A program made the translations under genes and the position numbers. This document shows positions 1 through 6,541 of a DNA stretch of 9,889 nt, one piece after another (within the stretch, counting starts at the first letter, position 1; each line of letters begins with the position of its first letter). The notes below the pieces were generated by a model. The model was not told the DNA's origin. It saw nothing but the letters and a program-made list of their open reading frames with translations, and did not search any database. Source of the stretch: Hyphomonas sp. (GTDB lineage: Bacteria; Pseudomonadota; Alphaproteobacteria; Caulobacterales; Hyphomonadaceae); contig DNFL01000388.1 of NCBI GenBank assembly GCA_003486945.1, positions 17,302-27,190 on the forward strand. Direction: 5' to 3'.

Positions 1-1059
1 ATCCGCACGCCCGCCTTCATGCCGGTCGGCACCGCCGGCACGGTGAAGGCGCTGTACATGGATCAGGTGAAGGATGCGGGCGCGGACATCATCCTCGGCA
101 ACACCTATCACCTGATGCTGCGCCCCGGCGCGGAGCGGGTGAAGAAGTTGGGAGGACTGCACGAATTCGCCAAATGGTCCGGCCCTATGCTGACCGACAG
201 CGGCGGCTTCCAGGTCTGGTCACTGGCCCAGTTGCGTAAGATGGACGCCGACGGTGTGACCTTCCAGAGCCATATCGACGGCTCCACGCACCGGCTGACG
301 CCCGCGCGCTCGATAGAAATTCAAGCCGACCTTCTCGGCGCCGACATTTCCATGCAGCTGGACGAGTGCACAAACTTTCCCTGTACACCTGAAGAAGCCG
401 AGCGCAGCCTTGAGCTCTCCCTTCGCTGGGGCGAGCGTAGCCTTGAAGCCTTCGGCGCGCGTGAAGGCCAAACCCTGTTTGGCATTATTCAGGGATCGAA
501 CTATCCGGCGCTGCGCGAGCTGTCTGCGAAGGGCGTCGTCTCGCAGGGCTTTGGCGGTATTGCGCTTGGCGGCCTCGCAGTCGGCGAGGGCCATCAGCAG
601 ATGTGCGACACAATCGACTTCACGGTGCCCCACCTGCCGGATCATCTGCCCCGCTACGTGATGGGAGTCGGCAAGCCGATTGATCTTGTCGAGAGCGTGG
701 CGCGCGGCATCGACATGTTCGACTGCGTGCTGCCCACGCGTTCCGGCCGCCACGGGCAGGCCTGGACATGGGATGGGCCGATCAACCTCACCAATGCGCG
801 CTTCGCCGAAGACACCTCGCCCATCGACGAGGCGGTCAATTGCCCGGCAAGCCTTGAATATTCGCGCGCTTACCTGCACCACCTGTTCAAGGCCGGCGAA
901 TACCTCGCCCCGATGGTGCTCTCCTGGCACAACACGGCTTTCTTCCAGTCGCTGATGCAGGAGATTCGCGCAGCGATTGCCGAAGGGCGTTTCGAGGCGC
1001 TGCGAGCTGACCTGTCGGTTCGCTGGGCCTCAACCCGCTCGGCCGCGAAGCAGCCTTAG
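1..1059 (+). CDS. tgt: Queuine tRNA-ribosyltransferase (Tgt), 5' end cut by the window
   Basis: Bacterial Tgt swaps guanine-34 of GUN anticodons for the queuine precursor preQ1 in the cytoplasm. The reading frame is open from base 1 (Ile-Arg-Thr-Pro-Ala-Phe before the first Met at 19), so the true start lies upstream. Family landmarks are clear: GNTYHL near the start, [12 protein letters not shown] with the general acid/base Asp (about 178-213), the FGIIQG segment, and MFDCVLPTR (715-741) with the nucleophilic Asp. The zinc region is odd. Where E. coli Tgt has a C-x-C-xx-C cluster before YSRAYLHH, this protein reads V-N-C-P-A-S, so only the middle Cys remains, although the later His (SWHN) is kept. 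The stop at 1057-1059 overlaps the stop of the convergent lipoprotein gene. Function is secure; whether zinc is still bound is an inference from alignment by eye. Confidence 0.95.
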   Translation: MRTPAFMPVGTAGTVKALYMDQVKDAGADIILGNTYHLMLRPGAERVKKLGGLHEFAKWSGPMLTDSGGFQVWSLAQLRKMDADGVTFQSHIDGSTHRLTPARSIEIQADLLGADISMQLDECTNFPCTPEEAERSLELSLRWGERSLEAFGAREGQTLFGIIQGSNYPALRELSAKGVVSQGFGGIALGGLAVGEGHQQMCDTIDFTVPHLPDHLPRYVMGVGKPIDLVESVARGIDMFDCVLPTRSGRHGQAWTWDGPINLTNARFAEDTSPIDEAVNCPASLEYSRAYLHHLFKAGEYLAPMVLSWHNTAFFQSLMQEIRAAIAEGRFEALRADLSVRWASTRSAAKQP

Positions 1060-1700
1060 CCAGGCGTCTCTTCGGTCTCTGCCGGATCATCCGGCGAATC
1101 TTCCTTGTAGACGATCACCTCATCCTCCTGAGTGTGCAGCGTCAGGAAATCCGGCCGGGCAGGCGCGGGGCAGCCTTTGGCGAGGCCGTAGCCTTTCAGG
1201 TACGTCCGGCGCTGCGCCCCGATCTTGTAGGCCCGGTTGTATTTCTTCTCATGGCTCTCGGCGCCGGTTGCCTTGCGGATCAGCCCTCGAAAGGGAATCC
1301 AGCCTGTCACACCGGATTCGACCGCGCCAAGTGCAGCTTCCGCCGCCTCATCAGCCAGAACTTCTGTTTTCAGCCGCTCATCCGGCTTCGCAGCATCCCA
1401 GTCCGGGCCAAGTACGCCGTCCAGCTCTGCGATCATCAGCTCCAGAGCGCCGCAGCTCAGCTCTGGCGGCAGGTCATAAGGATTGGGCATGGCTGCCAGC
1501 AGCGGCGGGATTTCCCGGCGCCGCAGGTTCAGGTCTTCCAGCGGCGTCAGGGCAGCGTCGCCGAAGCCCTGCCGGGTCTGCGCAGTGGCGCTGCCGGCCG
1601 CTTGCCCGACATTCTGTCCCAGCGAATCCTGATTGGTGTTTCGGCTGGCGCACCCGGCAAGGGCCAGGAACGCCGCCAGAGAGAGTAAAAATGCCTTCAT
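1056..1700 (-). CDS. Small predicted lipoprotein of unknown function
   Basis: I do not recognise a named family. The protein is 214 aa from the Met at 1698-1700. That start gives a textbook lipoprotein signal: MK, a hydrophobic stretch, then the lipobox LAGC at residues 14-17 followed by Ala-Ser, which should be lipidated at the Cys and anchored in the envelope. An in-frame Met at 1745 would add 15 residues before the signal and is less likely. The mature part is polar, with a Gln/Gly/Ala-rich linker, a central segment [16 protein letters not shown], and a very acidic tail rich in Glu, Asp and Pro. It converges on tgt with a few bases of overlap at the stops. No clear Shine-Dalgarno precedes the chosen start. 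Confidence 0.75.
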   Translation of the reverse strand: MKAFLLSLAAFLALAGCASRNTNQDSLGQNVGQAAGSATAQTRQGFGDAALTPLEDLNLRRREIPPLLAAMPNPYDLPPELSCGALELMIAELDGVLGPDWDAAKPDERLKTEVLADEAAEAALGAVESGVTGWIPFRGLIRKATGAESHEKKYNRAYKIGAQRRTYLKGYGLAKGCPAPARPDFLTLHTQEDEVIVYKEDSPDDPAETEETPG

Positions 1701-1756
1701 GGCCAAAGGGAACGCCAAAAAGATGGCATCATCAAGCCGTGCCATGCAGGCAGGTG

Positions 1757-1785
1757 TTGACCGGCCCCTTCGCGCAGCCTAAATG
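1757..1785 (+). promoter_or_regulatory. Candidate sigma-70 promoter for tRNA-Lys
   Basis: TTGACC at 1757-1762 is a near-consensus -35 box. Exactly 17 bases later comes TAAATG (1780-1785), a weak -10 match, followed by a GC-rich discriminator as is common for stable RNA genes. The predicted start falls about 20 bases before the tRNA. Placement is good but the -10 matches at only three positions. Confidence 0.4.
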
Positions 1786-1813
1786 GCCGCTTCGGTCGAT
1801 TCCGGCCCCGGTC

Positions 1814-1889
1814 GTGCCCATAGCTCAGTCGGTAGAGCAACTGACTTTTAATCAGTAGGTCGCAGGTTCGAATCCTGCTGGGCACACCA
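1814..1889 (+). tRNA. tRNA-Lys, anticodon TTT, CCA encoded
   Basis: A full cloverleaf can be drawn. The acceptor arms GTGCCCA (1814-1820) and TGGGCAC (1879-1885) pair perfectly. The anticodon stem ACTGA/TCAGT holds the loop CTTTTAA with anticodon TTT at 1847-1849. The T stem GCAGG/CCTGC holds TTCGAAT, and the discriminator A is followed by an encoded CCA (1887-1889). The D arm has the usual TAGCTCAGTCGGTAGAGC form. It decodes AAA/AAG. No intrinsic terminator follows directly. The gene sits exactly between the housekeeping edge and the accessory genes, a typical site for island integration. Confidence 0.97.
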
Positions 1890-1935
1890 ATATTTTCAAG
1901 AGCATATCTTAAAGCGCCGTGCTGTGTCATTGGTC

Positions 1936-1980
1936 GAGGTAAGCGTGAGGTAAGCACGCGAGCACTGTTCGTGCTTGCGT
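1936..1980 (+). promoter_or_regulatory. Tandem GAGGTAAGC repeat and strong hairpin before the two-gene module
   Basis: The 9-base word GAGGTAAGC occurs at 1936-1944 and again at 1947-1955. Right after it, ACGCGAGCAC (1956-1965) can pair with GTGCTTGCGT (1971-1980) over ten positions, one of them a G-T wobble, around a 5-base loop. An alternative pairing, AAGCACG (1952-1958) with CGTGCTT (1970-1976), competes for the same right arm. There is no T-run after the stem, so a normal terminator is unlikely. It could be an operator palindrome, an RNA switch or tRNA processing structure. The pairing is seen; the role is unknown. Confidence 0.4.
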
Positions 1981-1999
1981 GAACACGCTGACGGTGATC

Positions 2000-2021
2000 C
2001 CTTCCCGAGGAGGAGGGAAGG
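2000..2021 (+). promoter_or_regulatory. Hairpin presenting the Shine-Dalgarno of the Met-Gly-His gene in its loop
   Basis: CCTTCCC (2000-2006) pairs perfectly with GGGAAGG (2015-2021), leaving GAGGAGGA as an 8-base loop. The AGGAGG within (2008-2013) is a full-consensus ribosome-binding site eight bases before the ATG at 2022. With one bulged C the stem could extend into the A and T of the start codon. This could tune translation of the module. The structure is seen; regulation is inferred. Confidence 0.5.
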
Positions 2022-2810
2022 ATGGGGCACATCCGATTACCTAACCTGCGCCGCACGCTGGCTTGGCGCGAGGTAGTCACTGCCATCGAGAGCGGTGCGT
2101 CCGCCGAGATTGTTGCCGCCCGATCTGCAATAGCCGCGCGGGCCGCATTCGAAGAGGCAAGGCACGACCCCGGCTTTCTGCTCGCAGTCCGGTTGCTTGC
2201 TGAACTTCCACTCGCTGCGCGGACACCTGCCTATCTCACCGAATTGCGCCGCCTCGGGCTGAACGTCGCACGCGAACCGACCCTTTTTGAGTTCTCAGCA
2301 ACCCTGAGCGCCCTGCCTGATGAGCAGGGCCGACGGACGGCGTTAACATCGTCTGAACGGTCCGATCTCGGGGCGCTGGCGATACGTGCCCTGGTCGGCA
2401 GCTTCAATGCACTGATCGGGCCGGAACTTCCTTCCCTGTTCGAAGCCGATGAGATCGATTTTCAGAGCGCGCTCGGCCGCTATGCGCGCGGGCAGGCGTT
2501 CGGCCGTCTCGCGCGGGAGTTCTTTGCCCGCTTTGTGCAAGGCACGCTCGACTATTATCTCAGCCGTGAACTCGGGAATCATCTGGGGCCGGATCAACGC
2601 TTCGCCAACAGTGCACATCGCGCCGCATTCGACACAGCGATCCGTCTGCACTGCTTTGAAGCGAGCCGGATCGTCGAGGAGTATGCCGGCGGTTGGCTGG
2701 GTAAGCATGTCTATCAGGAAGGGGAGCTGACCGCCCGACATATTGCTGAACTCGGCGCCTTTTCGCTGAAGAAGATCATGGCTGAGTTGAAGAGGCGGGA
2801 GGATGGCTGA
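2022..2810 (+). CDS. Helical Met-Gly-His protein, partner of a QueC-like enzyme (putative defence module)
   Basis: This 262-aa cytoplasmic protein has no signal peptide, membrane segment or recognisable catalytic motif. It begins MGHIRLPNLRRTLAW and looks almost wholly alpha-helical: an Ala/Glu-rich region (20-80), a looser middle (85-125), and a conserved-looking C-terminal half with RLAREFFARF (162-171), LDYYLSRELGNHLG (176-189) and ASRIVEEYAGGW (214-225). The start is well supported by AGGAGG eight bases upstream. Its last codons overlap the QueC-like gene by 8 bases, so the two are translationally coupled and probably act together. QatB of the QatABCD system also starts Met-Gly and pairs with a QueC-like protein, so after Met removal this protein would offer an N-terminal glycine for conjugation. 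The QatB parallel is recalled family knowledge, and function here is inference. Confidence 0.8.
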   Translation: MGHIRLPNLRRTLAWREVVTAIESGASAEIVAARSAIAARAAFEEARHDPGFLLAVRLLAELPLAARTPAYLTELRRLGLNVAREPTLFEFSATLSALPDEQGRRTALTSSERSDLGALAIRALVGSFNALIGPELPSLFEADEIDFQSALGRYARGQAFGRLAREFFARFVQGTLDYYLSRELGNHLGPDQRFANSAHRAAFDTAIRLHCFEASRIVEEYAGGWLGKHVYQEGELTARHIAELGAFSLKKIMAELKRREDG

Positions 2811-4674
2811 TCCCCGGCTCTTTTTCTGCAACGCGTCCGGGATGGCGCGTGGCGCGTGGGCCGGGGCAGAACGGCTGGAGATAGGCGCGGCGGGCGGGTC
2901 AATCAATTTCGATCATGAGGCGTTTTTCCGCCGCATCGGTTCATCGATTCAAGACCGGCTGATCGATCTCGTCGAGATCGCGGCTTTCGTCTACGCGGCA
3001 GATGCACGGATTTCGCGGGGCGGTGTCACGGAGCCGCAGCAGGGCGCATCCTGGCGGCGGCGATTTGTGATGCGGATAGGTGTGCGTGACGCGTCCTTCT
3101 GGTCAAGCGCGCCCGTTCGTGAAGCGCTCACCTCGATGCTTGTCTTCGTGAGCGAGGATGATTTTGCGTTTGACTTTGTCTCAGGTTCCGGGCTGGCGCC
3201 ACGCCAGAGCCATTTTGCGTTGGCATGTGAGGCCCCTGTCCGCCTCGACGAGATCATCATGTTCTCCGGTGGGCTCGACTCGCTTGCAGGGGCTGTTTCT
3301 GCCTGCGGCGAGGGTTGCCGGCCTGGACTTGTCAGCATCGCAACATCCAGCAAGATCAGTCCCGTGCAACGCGATCTGGCAAAGGCGCTTGGCAAGCGGT
3401 ATCCAGGGCGACCGCCCGAACTCTTCCAGATCGGCCTGAACCTCAAGAAGCGATTTGGCCGGGAAGACACACACAGGACGCGCGCGTTCCTGTTTTCGGC
3501 GCTCGGCGCGGCGGTTGCCATCTCGCTCGGTAAGCGCCGCCTGAACTTCTTCGAGAATGGCGTTCTCAGCCTCAACTTGCCGATTGCCGCGGCAGTTGTC
3601 GGGGCACGGGCGACTCGAACCACCCACCCACAGACGCTGTTTGATCTCAGCAGGCTGTTCTCGCTGGTGACAGGTGACAATTTCGAGGTCCGCAATCCCT
3701 TCTTCTTCCTGACTAAGACGGATGTCGTTCGCCGACTGCAGGAGGGCGGTGCGGCCGATCTTATCAGGTATTCCCGCAGCTGCGCGCATGTGCGCCAGAG
3801 CAGTCAGTATGCGCCGCATTGCGGGCGCTGCTCGCAATGCATCGACCGGCGCTTTGCGATCCTGGCGGCCGGGCTTGCCGATCAGGATCCGGCCGAGGCG
3901 TACGCCGTGGATCTGCTGACGGGTCACCGGCCGGCCGGACGTGACCGCGTGTTGGCGCTCGCCTATTACGATTTTGCCCGCAAGGCGCGCGACATGACCA
4001 CCTGCGATCTCCTCGTCCAATTTCCTGAGGTTGCCCGCGCCCTCGCCCTGCTTGGATGCCCGGAAGCAGAAGCCGTACGCCGGCTGCATGAACTGCATCA
4101 CCGGCATGGCGAACAGATTGTCTCGGTTATGAGCGCCGCTGCGCGGCAACACGCTGAAGATCTGGTGATGCGGCGGCTGGACGCGGGATCCCTGTTGGTG
4201 ATGTCGGTCGGGTCAGAGGCTGGAGCGGGAGATGATGTTCCAGCTCGTCGCCTTCCGGAATCGGCGACGAACGTAGGGATGATCATGATCGCCTTTGGGT
4301 CTCATAAGGGCCACCCCACCGTCTGGGTCGCAGGGGTTGGTCTGCTGAAGGGTGTTGGCGTCGAGGTTATGCGTGCGCTTCGGGCGCCACATGAGCAGGA
4401 CATCGCGGCCGGGCGGATGCCCGAGAATTTCGCTTTTGTGCCTTCTGTAACGCTCGTCAGAGATCTCGGTCTCGATAGTGAAGAGGTGCTCCGGCGGCGG
4501 ATCAAGCGCCTGCGCGATAATTTCGACAAGCTGATGGGGCAGGCGGGATTCCCCGCGCCCGACATCAGTGACCTCATCGAGAGCCAGCCACGCCAAGGTT
4601 ACAGGATCAATCCGACGCGGGTGCGGATCGTCAGCTGGAGCGAGGTAGAGGGTGCTGAGTTGCTGACCGATTGA
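2803..4674 (+). CDS. QueC-like PP-loop ATPase with extra N- and C-terminal domains (QatC/Cap9-like)
   Basis: The core matches 7-cyano-7-deazaguanine synthases. The PP-loop FSGGLDSLAGAV (residues 154-165) binds ATP; a family-like ENGVLSLNLP segment sits at 251-260; a zinc site is formed by Cys327, Cys340, Cys343 and Cys346 (HCGRCSQCIDRRFA). At 623 aa it is far longer than pathway QueC (about 230 aa). It has about 150 residues before the PP-loop and about 270 after the zinc site. The end (about 558-610) reads as a winged helix: RRRIKRLRDNF, then ESQPRQGYRINP resembling the wing of OmpR-type domains. It overlaps the Met-Gly-His gene by 8 bases. With no queD, queE or queF nearby, I read it as a defence-associated QueC relative that may activate or conjugate a deazapurine, not a tRNA pathway enzyme. 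The core call is firm; substrate and role are inferred. Confidence 0.88.
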   Translation: MADPRLFFCNASGMARGAWAGAERLEIGAAGGSINFDHEAFFRRIGSSIQDRLIDLVEIAAFVYAADARISRGGVTEPQQGASWRRRFVMRIGVRDASFWSSAPVREALTSMLVFVSEDDFAFDFVSGSGLAPRQSHFALACEAPVRLDEIIMFSGGLDSLAGAVSACGEGCRPGLVSIATSSKISPVQRDLAKALGKRYPGRPPELFQIGLNLKKRFGREDTHRTRAFLFSALGAAVAISLGKRRLNFFENGVLSLNLPIAAAVVGARATRTTHPQTLFDLSRLFSLVTGDNFEVRNPFFFLTKTDVVRRLQEGGAADLIRYSRSCAHVRQSSQYAPHCGRCSQCIDRRFAILAAGLADQDPAEAYAVDLLTGHRPAGRDRVLALAYYDFARKARDMTTCDLLVQFPEVARALALLGCPEAEAVRRLHELHHRHGEQIVSVMSAAARQHAEDLVMRRLDAGSLLVMSVGSEAGAGDDVPARRLPESATNVGMIMIAFGSHKGHPTVWVAGVGLLKGVGVEVMRALRAPHEQDIAAGRMPENFAFVPSVTLVRDLGLDSEEVLRRRIKRLRDNFDKLMGQAGFPAPDISDLIESQPRQGYRINPTRVRIVSWSEVEGAELLTD

Positions 4675-4722
4675 CTACTCCTGCTCAGGATTTAACCTGA
4701 TTTCGCTGACGAGGGGACATCC

Positions 4723-6324
4723 ATGATCCAGCGCCTGTCGATTGCGTCCGCCCTACTTTGTGCTTCCGTTGCCTCTCCTTTTGCCGCTGTCGCGCAGGAG
4801 CAGATCTGCCGCCGCGAGGCCGACACGACCGGCTCCAAGATTGTCGGCGGGCATGACGCAAAGGCGGATGACTGGCCGGGAATCGCATCGCTGCAGATCG
4901 AATATCTTGCCGGGGATACCTCGCACTTCTGCGGCGGCACGATGATCACGCCGGACTGGATGCTGACGGCGGCGCATTGCGTCGAGACGGCCAGCCAGAA
5001 ACAGGGACATTGGGTCTATCACAAAAAAGAGGGCGGCGCGCTTGTTCCGAAAGGGCGCCGGATCATTGCCGTTGCCGGCAAATCCCGCCTAGACGATGTT
5101 TCGCCTGCTGATCAAATGACCATCTCGGATATTCAGATTCATCCGGATTACCAGCCCGGTGCATCGGCCCTGGGGAATGACATCGCGCTGGTCAGGCTCG
5201 CTACACCCTATCGGGGCTCCGTTGCGCGCCTGTCGCTGATTCCTGAGACCGATGCCTTCACCGACTTGGGGGAAGTCGCCGAAGTTGCCGGGTATGGCTT
5301 GCTCGACGAGGATCCGAAACGGTTCAGGTTCGGGTACGGGCGCATTCCGGGCGGCACGAGTATCTCTGCGCCGTCGCTCACGCTGCAGGACACGGCGCTC
5401 GCCACAGTCAGCACGGCGGACTGCGTCTCGCGCCTACGTGCGGCAATCGCGCGCGAGCCCGCACACCACCGGTTCGCCTATGCGGTCACGGCCGCTCAGG
5501 TCTGCGCGGGCCAGCCCTCAGGCGGCGCCGATTCCTGCCAGGGAGACAGTGGCGGGCCGCTGGTCAAGCTCAACCGGAACGGATGCCCCTACCAGATCGG
5601 GATTGTCAGCTGGGGGATTGGCTGTGCGCGGCCGGACACGCCAGGGGTCTATACGCGTGTCTCGGCCTATCGCGCCTGGATTGAGTCCGTCACTGGCCCG
5701 CTCGCCGACGAGCCGGCAGACCTTTTACCCTCGACTCAGTCGGGGGTTGTCGCACTGTTCAGCGCGCTTCGCAGCGAACTCAGCTCGGACGTACAGGCGC
5801 CAGAGATCACCCTGCTCGACACGGCGGGGGCCGGCACGGACCAGCTGAGGATTGGTCAGCCTGTCAGGATCCGGGTGACGATGCCGATGGCGGGCAAACT
5901 TATCCTGTTTGATTATGATGCCAACGGTCTGCTGACCCAGATCTACCCGACCAAGACAGAGATGGGCCGCGCCAATGGCTGGCCGGTCTTTCCCAAGGGC
6001 AGGGCGATCACAGGTCCGGGCGACCTTTTCAGAGGTCAGTTCATCGCGCAGTTACCCACCGGTCGGCAAGCCCTGCTGGCGCTGATCGTGCCCGAGGAAA
6101 CGCCGATCCCTGTTGATTCCGATGTTAACGCGATGTCGATCTCCAATCCGGTTGAGTACATCCTCAACGTTCTGCGGTCGGTGCTGATCGCGACAGATGG
6201 GTCGCGTGGCATCGGGCGGTTTGAGACTGGCCCATCGCCCGCGCCCAGTGGCGGCAGGTACGGCCTACCAGATACTGACCGGTTTGCGATCGGGTTTCTT
6301 GAATACGACGTTGTCGCGAAATGA
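4723..6324 (+). CDS. Secreted trypsin-like serine protease zymogen with C-terminal DUF4384-like domain
   Basis: A signal peptide (residues 1-25, ending AVAQ) leads to a short propeptide with Cys29 and then IVGG at 40-43 after Ser-Lys, the classic cleavage that activates S1 family zymogens. The catalytic triad is complete: His85 in TAAHC, Asp153 in GNDIAL, Ser276 in GDSGGP. Asp270 (chymotrypsin Asp189) plus the glycines of SWGIG and TPGVY predict cleavage after Lys or Arg. The protease domain ends near residue 322. A beta-rich extension follows; GQPVRIRV, LILFDYDANG and QIYPT (about 378-410) resemble DUF4384, often seen fused to bacterial caspase-like and kinase proteins. ATG 4723 has GAGGGGA five bases upstream. 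The gene starts 48 bases after the QueC-like gene on the same strand, so co-transcription is possible, but export argues for a separate job. Confidence 0.92.
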   Translation: MIQRLSIASALLCASVASPFAAVAQEQICRREADTTGSKIVGGHDAKADDWPGIASLQIEYLAGDTSHFCGGTMITPDWMLTAAHCVETASQKQGHWVYHKKEGGALVPKGRRIIAVAGKSRLDDVSPADQMTISDIQIHPDYQPGASALGNDIALVRLATPYRGSVARLSLIPETDAFTDLGEVAEVAGYGLLDEDPKRFRFGYGRIPGGTSISAPSLTLQDTALATVSTADCVSRLRAAIAREPAHHRFAYAVTAAQVCAGQPSGGADSCQGDSGGPLVKLNRNGCPYQIGIVSWGIGCARPDTPGVYTRVSAYRAWIESVTGPLADEPADLLPSTQSGVVALFSALRSELSSDVQAPEITLLDTAGAGTDQLRIGQPVRIRVTMPMAGKLILFDYDANGLLTQIYPTKTEMGRANGWPVFPKGRAITGPGDLFRGQFIAQLPTGRQALLALIVPEETPIPVDSDVNAMSISNPVEYILNVLRSVLIATDGSRGIGRFETGPSPAPSGGRYGLPDTDRFAIGFLEYDVVAK

Positions 6325-6405
6325 TCTGCTGATCTTTGTGGATTCAATAGGTGCAGAGGCGCGAATTAGCCCGGTGTCGAGGGTTGTTGATATTTTTTCC
6401 AAACC

Positions 6406-6444
6406 TTTGCGTTCCGCGCAAACCATCGTTTCAATTAGTGAAAC
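6406..6444. terminator. Two small hairpins between convergent genes, possible bidirectional terminator
   Basis: In the 217-base, AT-richer gap between two convergent genes lie two neighbouring perfect stems: TTTGCG/CGCAAA (6406-6411 with 6417-6422, loop TTCCG) and GTTTCA/TGAAAC (6428-6433 with 6439-6444, loop ATTAG). Both have six-base arms and five-base loops, five bases apart. Neither has a good U-tract on either strand, so termination is only inferred from position. I see no gene in the rest of the gap. Confidence 0.3.
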
Positions 6445-6541
6445 TGAAACAAGGTGCGCGCGACCGACAGCAAGACATGGCGTCGGCTCCTGTGCAAAAT
6501 ATCCGTATGAAGATCAAATACCGATAGGTACCAGTTATGAT

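Noticed and set aside
220..930. 236-aa open frame on the minus strand inside tgt
   Set aside because: It lies fully opposite a strongly conserved gene and its translation has no recognisable motif; high GC leaves long antisense frames open.
977..1858. 293-aa plus-strand frame across the lipoprotein gene and into the tRNA
   Set aside because: It overlaps the tRNA gene and is antisense to a protein with a clear lipobox; its Ser/Arg/Pro-rich composition is typical of a shadow frame.
3181..4152. 323-aa minus-strand frame opposite the QueC-like gene
   Set aside because: It is antisense to the PP-loop and zinc motifs and has no plausible start signal or domain.
19..4674. tgt and the QueC-like gene as parts of one queuosine or TGT/QueC defence locus
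   Set aside because: Type IV CBASS pairs a QueC-like with a TGT-like protein, which made this tempting. But this Tgt has the normal tRNA enzyme layout, and it is separated from the module by an opposing gene and a tRNA, so proximity is probably chance.
2803..4674. Ordinary queC (7-cyano-7-deazaguanine synthase of the queuosine pathway)
   Set aside because: The protein is more than twice the usual length, has extra domains at both ends, and no other pathway genes are adjacent.
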